Below, in pieces: positions 32,354 to 40,024 of a stretch of 40,024 bases of DNA (within the stretch, counting starts at the first letter, position 1; every line of letters begins with the position of its first letter). Origin of the DNA: Archaeoglobus sp. JdFR-24. Its GTDB lineage: Archaea > Halobacteriota > Archaeoglobi > Archaeoglobales > Archaeoglobaceae. A program made the position numbers and the translations under genes. Where the stretch lies: contig MTML01000147.1 in NCBI GenBank assembly GCA_002011215.1, forward strand, positions 1 to 40,024, in the 5' to 3' direction. Under the pieces are notes generated by a model. It did no database searches and was not told where the DNA came from. It saw nothing but the letters and a program-made list of their open reading frames with translations.

Positions 32354-33043
32354 ATGGTCAAACTAATAGAACCCTTTACAAAGTTGTTACCGGAAGGAAT
32401 ACTAACCGGGGAAGTTATGTTGATTGAAGGAGACCCCTCCACCGGAATGGATTTAATAGTATTAGGCTTGATTATGAACTTCTCAAACTTCAAGGTTGTT
32501 CACGTGGAGTTTGGGGACAGGGTAAGTTTAAAATTGAACATGTTGTTAAAGCTTGCCGGAAAAAATGAGATTTTTTCCGAACTGGTCGAAAGGATTAAGG
32601 GAAATACTGTGATTTTAAGATTTTCAAACTTTGCATTGGAATTTGAAGATTTCAAAATTGAAAACCTGCCATTTGAAAGTCTGGCATCAAGCATATCTAA
32701 ATTTTATAGATTCGTCAAAGAAAATAGCCTTGATGAAGCAATATTCATATTTTCTGGATTTGAAGAAGGGATTTTGATGTGGGATGTGTTTGAGCTTTTA
32801 AAGAAAATTGCCAGTCTAAAAACAGCATTAGCTGAGGCGACTTTCATAATTTTGATTGACCAGAGGTCTTTCGACTCCTTTACCCTCTCTCTCATAGAGG
32901 GCATATCAACATCCATCATAAAGCTTGAGTCGAGGATAGAGAGTAATAAGATAATAAGGAATGCATACCTGATAAAATCTCTCCACTCGACTGTGAGTGA
33001 GGGTGTGGAATATTCTCTGGAGGATTTATTGAAGGTGGATTAA
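32354..33043 (+). CDS. Second degenerate KaiC/RecA-like protein
   Basis: 229 residues. The fold pattern (strand, P-loop-like turn, helix, strand 'KVVHVEFGD') follows KaiC, but the loop reads EGDPSTGMDLI, with Met-Asp instead of Lys-Thr. The Walker B-like strand is AIFIFSGFEEGI. It is more diverged than the 30392 protein and probably non-catalytic. It belongs to the same locus, with its own promoter, so it could be an adaptor for the intact KaiC. Confidence 0.65.
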   Translation: MVKLIEPFTKLLPEGILTGEVMLIEGDPSTGMDLIVLGLIMNFSNFKVVHVEFGDRVSLKLNMLLKLAGKNEIFSELVERIKGNTVILRFSNFALEFEDFKIENLPFESLASSISKFYRFVKENSLDEAIFIFSGFEEGILMWDVFELLKKIASLKTALAEATFIILIDQRSFDSFTLSLIEGISTSIIKLESRIESNKIIRNAYLIKSLHSTVSEGVEYSLEDLLKVD

Positions 33044-33134
33044 ATAGAACTTGAATAAACTGATCATATAGTGGACAGAATCTAAATAAATTAACCAGTA
33101 TAATAAATAGAGCTTAAATAAATTAGATCGATAG
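33043..33134 (+). repeat. Imperfect ~29-bp direct repeats
   Basis: AATAGAACTTGAATAAACTG and following bases (33043-33071) recur as AATAGAGCTTAAATAAATTA (33106-33134), with a partial third copy (TCTAAATAAATTAAC) between them. They lie in the spacer upstream of the ferritin-like gene; no function is evident. Confidence 0.5.
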
Positions 33135-33191
33135 TTTCAAAATCACCACTTACCAAAAATTTCATATAATACATTTCTGAATATTAAAACT

Positions 33192-33659
33192 ATGAAAGTT
33201 AATAATGCCAGTATCCTGGCATCTTTGCTATCTTGGGCATATCATGCAGAGGGAGATGAGGAGGACGCAATCTATTATGCTTTGATAGATATTCCGCCGG
33301 GAGACGACTGGGATAGTTTGATGAAGATTATGAGGGATAATGAGGTTCACAAAACGATGCTTGAAGAGGCAATAGCAATTCTCGGTCATAAGATTTACAA
33401 GCGCGAGCCAAGAAAATTTGACTTTTCAGGTTTTGATAGAAACAGGATTCTTGAGAGTATAGCAAAGTGGGAGAAATTTGCTTATTACTACTATCTTTAT
33501 CTATACAGGAATACTGAGTTCGATAACCTTGAACTGGAAGCTGAAAGTATTGAAAAATTGAAAGACATTATTGACAGCCTGATAAAATGGGAGAAAAAGC
33601 ATATTGAAATTGTAAATAAGCTCTTGGAAAATTTTGGGGTTAGATACAGGATCATTTGA
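33192..33659 (+). CDS. Ferritin/rubrerythrin-like four-helix protein
   Basis: 155 residues, all helical. Two ExxH motifs, DNEVH near 49-53 and WEKKH near 137-141, plus Glu residues in helix 1 (HAEGDEEDAIYYAL) and helix 3 (IAKWEKFAYYYYLYLY), fit the E...ExxH...E...ExxH pattern of di-iron ferritin-like proteins. It has no rubredoxin domain. It may store iron, respond to oxygen or peroxide, or only use the fold. It is transcribed on its own behind the KaiC locus; ATATAATAC lies about 25 nt before ATG. Confidence 0.65.
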   Translation: MKVNNASILASLLSWAYHAEGDEEDAIYYALIDIPPGDDWDSLMKIMRDNEVHKTMLEEAIAILGHKIYKREPRKFDFSGFDRNRILESIAKWEKFAYYYYLYLYRNTEFDNLELEAESIEKLKDIIDSLIKWEKKHIEIVNKLLENFGVRYRII

Positions 33660-34050
33660 TTATGGTGAGGAGATAGGGTTTTGATGTTGGAAACTGAAGT
33701 TATTAGCGTTTCTTATAAGATATTGAACTTGTTGGAGCTCCTTGAAGATCTGGCGCTATGTTGTATCTGAAAAAGAAAAATTAGAAAGAATATGTTGGAA
33801 GATAGATATGGTTGAGGAGGACAATTTAATAGAATTATAATTCAATAGGCTTAAAACTGCGGTGCTGATAATTCTCTTATAGTGACGTCTAATCTAAGGC
33901 CCAGTTCTGATGACAGAAAATAAAACAATACTTGGGAGTACATAGTATGATATTAAGGTGGTATACGGTGAAGAGTTCGAAAAAGTTCGAAAGACTATGC
34001 TACTTTTGAAAACAAATATTTTTTAAACAACCACACTCAACCCCCCTCCA
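33660..34050. other. 391-bp intergenic region with AGTTCGAAA repeats
   Basis: A 28-codon frame from 33683 ('MLETEVISVSYKILNLLELL' then a stop) is too short and has no clear start signal to call a gene. AGTTCGAAA occurs at 33974-33982 and 33984-33992, one helical turn apart. An ATTTTTTAAA box around 34017-34026 lies 25-34 nt before ATG 34051 and is the likely purD promoter. Confidence 0.45.
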
Positions 34051-35493
34051 ATGGTAAGTGTTCTTGTTGTTGATGCTGGTGGAAGGGGTAATGCAATAGC
34101 TCATGCCTTCTCAAGAAGTCCCAGAGTTAATGAGGTTTTTGTAGCTCCAGGTAATGGTGGAAGCGCGTTCTTTCAAAAATGTAAAATAGCTGAGCTCGAT
34201 GGTAAACAGATTTCATCAATAAGGGCTGTGGAATCCATAGTAAAATTTGCGAAAGCAAAGGAAATAGATCTTGCATACATTGGCCCGGAAGAACCTCTCA
34301 GTCTCGGACTCGTCAACCGGCTGGAGGAAGAAGGAATTCCATCTATGGGGCCAGGAAAGGAGGAGACCATACTCGAGGCAAGCAAATGCTGGACCAAGGA
34401 TTTTTTGAAGAAAATTGGGGTTCCGATTCCAGAATACTGGAATTTTGACAATCCCGAAGATGCAAAGGAGTTCGTAAGAGAATTTTACTATCAGAATCCC
34501 GATAAAAATCTGGTGGTTAAAGCCGACGGACTTGCAGCAGGAAAGGGAGTTTTTGTTTGTGATTCGATGGAAGAAGCCATTGTTGCGATTGATGAAATCA
34601 TGGTCAGAAAGAAATTTGGGGATGCAGGAAACAGGGTTTGCATTGAGGAAAGACTTACAGGGGTTGAAGTTGCCTTTACAGCCCTGAGTGACGGGAAGAA
34701 TGCTGTCCCATTTGGTCACGCGAAGGATTACAAGAGAGCGTTCGATCCTGATGACCTCGAAGGTTTGAGGAATTTTCACATCGGTCTTACAAAGAAGTTC
34801 ATCACAAAAAGAGATGCTGAAAATCTATTCAAAGAAGGTAAACTCCTTAACCCAAACACAGGTGGTATGGGTGCGATCTCCCCTCATCCATTTCTGAATC
34901 AGGAAATTGAGGAAAGTATTATGGATGAGGTTGTCATTCCGGTCGTCAGGAAATTCAGTGAGCTGGAAGGTAAAAGGTTCAGGGGTGTCATTTACCCTGT
35001 AATAATGCTTGTAAAAGAGAATGAAGAACTCATTCCAAAGGTTCTGGAGATTAATGTTAGAGACTGCGATCCTGGAGCAGAGGCAAAACTCCCGAGACTC
35101 CAATCCGACATCTATTCCCTTTCAATGGCAGTCTTAGACGGATCACTGAAAGATGCTGAAATAAAATTCTCAAATGAATGGTGTGTGGCTGTTTGTGCAG
35201 TTAGCGGCTTTTTAAAGGGTAGAGAGGGCCTGAAACCAGGATATCCGGGAGATCACTACACCAGCCAGCCAATTAAAGGAATTGAAAGGGCAGCTTCTCA
35301 AGCTCATATATATGCCAACGGAATATCAAAGGGTGAAAATGGATATCAGACCACAGGTGGCAGGGTTTTAACCCTATCTTCAATGGGTAAAACAATTGAT
35401 GAGGCAAGAGACAGAGCATACAGGGCAATTTCTGAAATAAGCTTCCCAGGAATGAGATATCGCAGAACCATCGGGCTTGATGTTGCTGATTGA
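34051..35493 (+). CDS. purD: Phosphoribosylamine-glycine ligase (GAR synthetase)
   Basis: 480 residues. Catalyses the second step of purine synthesis, joining phosphoribosylamine and glycine with ATP. 'VDAGGRGNAIAHAFSRSP' and 'APGNGGSAF' at the N-terminus, GPEEPLSLGL, the ATP-grasp P-loop region KADGLAAGKGVFV, 'NPNTGGMGAISPHPF' and 'EINVRDCDPGAEA' are standard for GARS. Somewhat longer than bacterial PurD (~430), as usual in this archaeal group. It has its own promoter and no purine-gene neighbours here. Confidence 0.95.
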   Translation: MVSVLVVDAGGRGNAIAHAFSRSPRVNEVFVAPGNGGSAFFQKCKIAELDGKQISSIRAVESIVKFAKAKEIDLAYIGPEEPLSLGLVNRLEEEGIPSMGPGKEETILEASKCWTKDFLKKIGVPIPEYWNFDNPEDAKEFVREFYYQNPDKNLVVKADGLAAGKGVFVCDSMEEAIVAIDEIMVRKKFGDAGNRVCIEERLTGVEVAFTALSDGKNAVPFGHAKDYKRAFDPDDLEGLRNFHIGLTKKFITKRDAENLFKEGKLLNPNTGGMGAISPHPFLNQEIEESIMDEVVIPVVRKFSELEGKRFRGVIYPVIMLVKENEELIPKVLEINVRDCDPGAEAKLPRLQSDIYSLSMAVLDGSLKDAEIKFSNEWCVAVCAVSGFLKGREGLKPGYPGDHYTSQPIKGIERAASQAHIYANGISKGENGYQTTGGRVLTLSSMGKTIDEARDRAYRAISEISFPGMRYRRTIGLDVAD

Positions 35494-35621
35494 ATTTCCG
35501 ATTGGAGTTTCGAATAAAGATTTATTTAACTGCTTTTTAAACTTAATTCGATTTTTCTAATTTTGATTTTGAAAAGTAAGACTGTCGAAAAGGATATATT
35601 TTCTATGCGTTATCAAACTTC

Positions 35622-36083
35622 ATGGAAGAATTGGAAGAATTCAAAGTAAAGGCTTTCATGAGTACTGATGTGGTAACTGTCGATGAGGATACAACTGTGG
35701 AGGATGTTATAAAAATGGTAATAAACAAAAAATACAACGCCTTTCCAGTGGTTCGAGGAGAAAAGCTCGTTGGAATACTAAGCAAAATAGATCTGATAAA
35801 ACTCTATTCTCTGGGATTGAGTCCGGTATATGTAAACTTCTGGGAACATACAGCAAAAAAGGTAAAACACATTATGAGAAAGGCAGTGGTTACAGTCTCT
35901 CCTGAGGACCCGGTAAAATATGCTGCAGATCTTATTGTTGAATACAGGGTCAGAAGCCTTCCTGTGGTTGAAAAGGATTCGAAACTGGTGGGTATTTTGT
36001 CTATCGGAGATGTTTTAAGAGCTTTTATGAAAATTAAAGAAGAATTTGAAAAGAAGGGGATGGGTGGCGAGATTCAGAGATGA
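35622..36083 (+). CDS. Two-CBS-domain protein
   Basis: 153 residues consisting of two CBS domains (about 8-70 and 82-145): 'STDVVTVDEDTTVEDVIKMV..NAFPVVRGEKLVGILSKIDLI' and 'RKAVVTVSPEDPVKYAADL..RSLPVVEKDSKLVGILSIGDVL'. Such stand-alone pairs bind adenosine nucleotides or S-adenosyl compounds and act as sensors for partners. GATATATTTTC is 20-30 nt before ATG, so leaderless. No neighbour reveals the partner. Confidence 0.88.
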   Translation: MEELEEFKVKAFMSTDVVTVDEDTTVEDVIKMVINKKYNAFPVVRGEKLVGILSKIDLIKLYSLGLSPVYVNFWEHTAKKVKHIMRKAVVTVSPEDPVKYAADLIVEYRVRSLPVVEKDSKLVGILSIGDVLRAFMKIKEEFEKKGMGGEIQR

Positions 36084-36143
36084 GATTGAAGTATTAAAAA
36101 CTCTGGGGATCTCAATTGCTAAATGATCCTTGCAATCTACTAT

Positions 36144-38486
36144 TTAAAGTAGTGTTGCACAACCTATACCTTTTTTACTAACCTTTACACCGGATGAGGT
36201 TCTTCCGTGAACTGGTATGCTGCTAACCTTTATTTTGATTGCATAACCATCTTCGCTTATGGTAATCAGTTCCTCATCACCCGTAACGAACTCAGAGAAT
36301 ATTACATTACCGTTCTTTTCTGAAAGCCTGATGTTTATCACACCCTTTGTACCCCTGCTGGTAAGGCGATACTCCTCAACAGGTGTTCTTTTTCCAAAAC
36401 CCTTATTTGCGAGGGTCAGGATGTATCCATCTCCCTTTATTGTTGTGATCCATGCGATTCTGTCTCCCTTCTGGATTTTGACAGCCTTAACACCTCTGGC
36501 AGTCCTTCCGTATAGTGATATGTTCTTTATCTTGAATCTGGCTGCAAGGCCTTTGACGGTAGCTATTAGCACTTCATCCCCCTCACTCAACCTTGCAAAG
36601 GCTATTCTACCCCCAGCTATAACACCAGCACGCTTTGCATTTTCAAACTCCTCGAGTTTCGTCCTCTTGATATATCCATCTTCGGTTAGGATTATCACCT
36701 CTCCGGTGAATTCGGGTACGGAAATGACAGATACAACGCTCTCATCATCATCTATTCCAATGAAGTTTCTCACATGCACACCTTTACCAAGCCTTTCCTG
36801 TTTTGGAAGTTCATATGCGTTGATCCAGTAAGCTCTGCCCTTATCTGTAAAGAATAGAAGTCTGTGGTGTGTATTGCATCTGGTAATAAACTTTGGAGAA
36901 TCGTTCTGCCTGAGTGGTATTCCGATAACACCTACACCCCCCCTTCTCTGGGTTTTGAAAGTTTTCATGTCCATTCTCTTTATGTATCCACTGGAGGTTA
37001 TGACAAGCAGGTTTTCCTCCTCTGAAATAAGCTCTTCAGCAGTTATCTCAGCATCTCCTAAGATGATCTGTGTCCTTCTGTCGTCTCCATAGGATTTGGA
37101 TATCTGTCTGATCTCCTGAATCATTATCTCATCTATTTTTTTGGATGAGGAAAGGATCTCTTTTAATTCCTTTATCTTTATTTCCAGCTCTCTGTACTCG
37201 GATAAAATGGCCTCCATCTCCAGTCCAGTAAGTTTCTGAAGTCTCATCTGTAAGATTGCATCAGCTTGAACCTCACTAAGATTGAACCTCTCTAAGAGTC
37301 CAGATTTTGCCTCCTTTGGAGATTCGGATGATTTAATCAGGCTGATTACTTCATCGATGTTTTCTAAAGCGATTTTAAGCCCCTCAAGAATATGATACCT
37401 TTCTTCGGTTTTTTTAAGGAGATATTTTGTCCTTCTTGTGATAACTTCTCTCCTGTGATTCACAAATTCTTCAATCAAATCCTTAAGCGTCAGTATTTTT
37501 GGCACTCCATTGACAATCGCCAGGTTTATTATTCCAAAGGTTGTCTGGAGGGATGTGTATCTGTAAAGCTTTTTAACTACAGTCTCATAATCTCCACGCC
37601 TGAGTTCAACAACTATTCTTATACCCTCTCTGTCGGATTCGTCTCTGACTGCTTTGACCTCCTCCAGCTTACCTTCCTTTACAAGTTCAGCAATTTTCTC
37701 GACGAGTCTTGATTTGTTTACCTGGTAGGGTATTTCTTTGATTATTATTGCGCTATCTTCAAACTCTACTTTACCTCTAACCGTGATCTTCCCCTTTCCG
37801 GTGGAGTAGGCTTCTCTGATCCCCTCTTTACCAATTATAAGGCCACCGGTTGGAAAGTCCGGGCCCTTAACGTACTTCGTTAGCTCATTTATGCTGATGA
37901 GAGGGTTGTTTATGAAGGCGATTATCGCATCGCAGATCTCTCTAAGATTGTGGGGTGGTATGTTTGTCGCCATTCCTACTGCGATCCCGCTCGAACCGTT
38001 GATCAAAAGATTCGGTATTTTTGCTGGAAGAACGGATGGTTCCTTGAGAGTTGAATCGAAGTTGGGAACGAAATCAACTGTTTCCTTATCGATATCCTCG
38101 AGCATCTCTTCAGCGATTTTTGTAAGCTTTGCTTCTGTGTATCGCATCGCCGCTGGCATATCGCCATCGATTGAACCAAAGTTACCCTGCCCATCCACGA
38201 GGGTGTATCGCATGCTGAAATCCTGTGCCATCCTCACGAGAGCGTCGTAGACGGCAGAATCGCCATGAGGATGATATTTACCGAGGACGTCTCCCACAAT
38301 TCTGGCAGACTTTCTGTATGGTCTGTTACTCATCAGCCCCATTTCATACATGGCATAGAGTATTCTCCTCTGAACCGGTTTTAGGCCGTCGCGAACATCG
38401 GGAAGAGCTCTGCCAATTATAACACTCATCGCATAGTCCATGTATGAGCTTTTCAATTCCTGACTGATCTCTCGAACGAGTTCCAC
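36144..38486 (-). CDS. gyrA: DNA gyrase subunit A
   Basis: 780 residues. The breakage-reunion domain shows the catalytic Tyr116 in AAMRYTE and the QRR motif in [16 protein letters not shown]. The C-terminal beta-pinwheel carries the GyrA box QRRGGVG that marks gyrase against topoisomerase IV. It introduces negative supercoils together with GyrB, encoded 14 bp upstream. It starts with GTG after GGGGTGA. Bacterial-type gyrase in an archaeon is an old transfer into euryarchaea, not a local one. Confidence 0.96.
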   Translation of the reverse strand: MELVREISQELKSSYMDYAMSVIIGRALPDVRDGLKPVQRRILYAMYEMGLMSNRPYRKSARIVGDVLGKYHPHGDSAVYDALVRMAQDFSMRYTLVDGQGNFGSIDGDMPAAMRYTEAKLTKIAEEMLEDIDKETVDFVPNFDSTLKEPSVLPAKIPNLLINGSSGIAVGMATNIPPHNLREICDAIIAFINNPLISINELTKYVKGPDFPTGGLIIGKEGIREAYSTGKGKITVRGKVEFEDSAIIIKEIPYQVNKSRLVEKIAELVKEGKLEEVKAVRDESDREGIRIVVELRRGDYETVVKKLYRYTSLQTTFGIINLAIVNGVPKILTLKDLIEEFVNHRREVITRRTKYLLKKTEERYHILEGLKIALENIDEVISLIKSSESPKEAKSGLLERFNLSEVQADAILQMRLQKLTGLEMEAILSEYRELEIKIKELKEILSSSKKIDEIMIQEIRQISKSYGDDRRTQIILGDAEITAEELISEEENLLVITSSGYIKRMDMKTFKTQRRGGVGVIGIPLRQNDSPKFITRCNTHHRLLFFTDKGRAYWINAYELPKQERLGKGVHVRNFIGIDDDESVVSVISVPEFTGEVIILTEDGYIKRTKLEEFENAKRAGVIAGGRIAFARLSEGDEVLIATVKGLAARFKIKNISLYGRTARGVKAVKIQKGDRIAWITTIKGDGYILTLANKGFGKRTPVEEYRLTSRGTKGVINIRLSEKNGNVIFSEFVTGDEELITISEDGYAIKIKVSSIPVHGRTSSGVKVSKKGIGCATLL

Positions 38487-38500
38487 TTTTTCACCCCACG

Positions 38501-40024
38501 TCAGATATCGAGATTTTTAACCTCTCTTGAGTTCTCAATAATAAACTGCTTTCTCGCTTCAACATCTTCACCCATTAGGGTTGAAAATAGCTCCTCTGCC
38601 TGTAACGCCTCTTCAACTGTAACCTGCAGGAGTATTCTGGTCTGGGGGTTCATTGTTGTCTCCCAGAGTTGCTCGGGATTCATCTCACCCAGACCCTTGT
38701 ACCTCTGCACCTCAGCCTTTCCAATTCGGACGATCAGATCTTCAAGTTCCCTGTCTGAATAGGCATAGTAATTTTTGTTTCCTTTCTTTATGCGATATAG
38801 TGGTGGTTGAGCGATGTACAGGTATCCACTCTCTATGAGGGGCTTCATATGACGGTAGAAGAATGTTAAAAGTAGTGTTCTTATATGTGCCCCATCAACA
38901 TCAGCATCTGTCATGATGATGACCTTTCTGTACCTTGCCTTTGTGACGTCAAAATCCTTCCCGATTCCAGCTCCGATAGCAGCAGCGATCGCTTTTATCT
39001 CCTCATTCTTTAAGGCTCTTGAGATACCTGACTTCTCGACGTTGATTATTTTTCCTCTGAGCGGGAGTATAGCCTGAAAATTTCTATCTCTCGCCTGTTT
39101 AGCAGAACCTCCCGCAGATTCTCCCTCGACAATAAACAGCTCCCTCTCTTCCGGTTTTCTCGACGAGCAATCGGCAAGTTTTCCTGGGAGTGTGATAGAA
39201 ATATCATTTTTTCTCTTTACGAGCTCTCTTGCCCTTTTTGCAGCTTCTCGGGCCATTAATGAGAGCAAACATCTGTCAATTATCATATGTGCCACTGATG
39301 GATGCTCTTCGAGCCATTTTAGCAACCCTAAGTAAACAGTGGATTCAACAACAGTTCTCACATCCGAGTTCGTGAGCTTGGTTTTTGTCTGTCCCTCAAA
39401 CTGGGGCTCAGGAAGCTTGACGGATATAATCGCGGTCAGACCCTCTCTGATATCTATACCTGTTAGATTTTTGAACTTCTTTACATGCTTTTTACCGTAT
39501 TCGTTTATCGCTCTTGTAAGACCAGCTCTGAATCCGCTTACGTGAGTTCCACCCTCGATGGTGTGAATGTTATTTGCGAAGGCAAAAACATTCTCGTATT
39601 CTGAATCTGTAAACTGAATAGCAACCTCAACCTGAATACCATTTTTTTCATTGCTGAAGTGGATAATATCATGAAGAACGTTCTTGTTCTTGTTAATTAA
39701 TCTGATATATCCGGCTATTCCATCTTCTGAGTGGAAAATTCCTTCCTTACCACTCCTCTCATCCTTCAATTCTATTATGATTCCTCTAGTCAAAAAGGAA
39801 AGCTCTTTTAATCTCTGGGAAATTATATCACATCTGAATTCCGTCACTTCGAATATCGACTCATCAGGTTTGAATCTGATCCGTGTTCCGGTTTTGTCTG
39901 TCTCACCCAGTACTTTTACCGGCGTCTCGGCAATACCCCTTCTGTATCTCTGGTAAAAAATCTTACCGTTTCTCTTTACCCACACCTCAAGCCACTCTGT
40001 AAGGGCGTTGACAACACTCAAACC
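38501..40024 (-). CDS. gyrB: DNA gyrase subunit B (5' end beyond the window)
   Basis: The frame is open to the window edge; about 507 residues are visible, starting in the ATPase/transducer region ([12 protein letters not shown]), so roughly the first 120 residues are missing. Visible landmarks are the transducer domain, the TOPRIM motif [16 protein letters not shown] and '[20 protein letters not shown]', and the C-terminal '[19 protein letters not shown]'. It provides the ATPase and Mg-binding TOPRIM parts of gyrase. It is followed 14 bp later by gyrA. Confidence 0.96.
   Translation of the reverse strand, partial: GLSVVNALTEWLEVWVKRNGKIFYQRYRRGIAETPVKVLGETDKTGTRIRFKPDESIFEVTEFRCDIISQRLKELSFLTRGIIIELKDERSGKEGIFHSEDGIAGYIRLINKNKNVLHDIIHFSNEKNGIQVEVAIQFTDSEYENVFAFANNIHTIEGGTHVSGFRAGLTRAINEYGKKHVKKFKNLTGIDIREGLTAIISVKLPEPQFEGQTKTKLTNSDVRTVVESTVYLGLLKWLEEHPSVAHMIIDRCLLSLMAREAAKRARELVKRKNDISITLPGKLADCSSRKPEERELFIVEGESAGGSAKQARDRNFQAILPLRGKIINVEKSGISRALKNEEIKAIAAAIGAGIGKDFDVTKARYRKVIIMTDADVDGAHIRTLLLTFFYRHMKPLIESGYLYIAQPPLYRIKKGNKNYYAYSDRELEDLIVRIGKAEVQRYKGLGEMNPEQLWETTMNPQTRILLQVTVEEALQAEELFSTLMGEDVEARKQFIIENSREVKNLDI

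Noticed and set aside
33683..33769. 28-codon frame in the intergenic region before purD
   Set aside because: Short, no clear ribosome-binding site, no recognisable similarity.
36259..38422. Several plus-strand reading frames opposite gyrA
   Set aside because: They are antisense shadows of a securely identified gene, with Ser-rich translations and no initiation signals.
1..40024. CRISPR arrays, rRNA genes, riboswitches
   Set aside because: No regularly spaced repeat arrays, rRNA-like conserved blocks or recognisable riboswitch cores were seen; the only structured RNA found is the tRNA-Gly.

Overview
The window looks like chromosomal DNA from an anaerobic euryarchaeon, most likely Archaeoglobales (Archaeoglobus/Ferroglobus/Geoglobus group). 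The reasons are an F420-dependent methylene-H4MPT dehydrogenase, a bacterial-type DNA gyrase of the kind euryarchaea acquired, KaiC-like ATPases, DUF35/thiolase pairs, a TAXI-type TRAP transporter and a PGF-CTERM-like tail. Many genes have an archaeal TATA box about 25-30 nt before the start codon. The species is inferred from gene content and was not looked up.

Layout. 1-3.0 kb is a plastic zone. It holds a frameshifted transposase relic, an intact tRNA-Gly(GCC), and then a 2.1-kb integrated mini-element bounded by a perfect 52-bp direct repeat of the tRNA 3' half. The element carries a Fic-domain protein, a possible AbrB-like protein, a VapBC relic and a stub that looks like the N-terminus of an integrase. 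3.3-6.1 kb holds two membrane proteins, a predicted phosphoribosyltransferase and a divergent metallo-beta-lactamase-fold protein. 6.2-12.9 kb is an acyl-CoA catabolic block: a CoA-transferase-like pair, two thiolase-fold proteins, two DUF35 proteins and an acyl-CoA dehydrogenase. 12.9-20.2 kb holds two HAD phosphatases, a secreted Lon-like protease, a divergent DUF92 / cis-prenyltransferase-like pair, a PUA protein and a bactofilin-like protein. 20.3-22.8 kb (minus) is mtd followed by a double-RCK potassium channel. 22.9-26.5 kb is a complete TAXI-TRAP importer with its DUF1850 partner. 26.8-29.4 kb has a dinucleotide-dependent dehydrogenase and a DUF47-PiT phosphate uptake pair. 29.7-33.7 kb is a KaiC-centred locus: one intact KaiC, two KaiC-like proteins without a Walker A lysine, two tandem 7-TM proteins and a ferritin-like protein. 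34-40 kb holds purD, a CBS-domain protein and gyrA/gyrB (gyrB runs off the edge).

Most notable: (1) the KaiC/7-TM locus, which resembles an uncharacterised membrane signalling module; (2) the tRNA-Gly mini-element; (3) a thiolase-fold pair in which one member lacks the catalytic Cys, with two DUF35 partners; (4) a cis-prenyltransferase homologue without its catalytic N-terminal motif, divergent from a DUF92 protein; (5) a phosphate transporter with no conventional start codon behind an out-of-register tandem repeat. All functional calls come from reading motifs and context; no database search was run.
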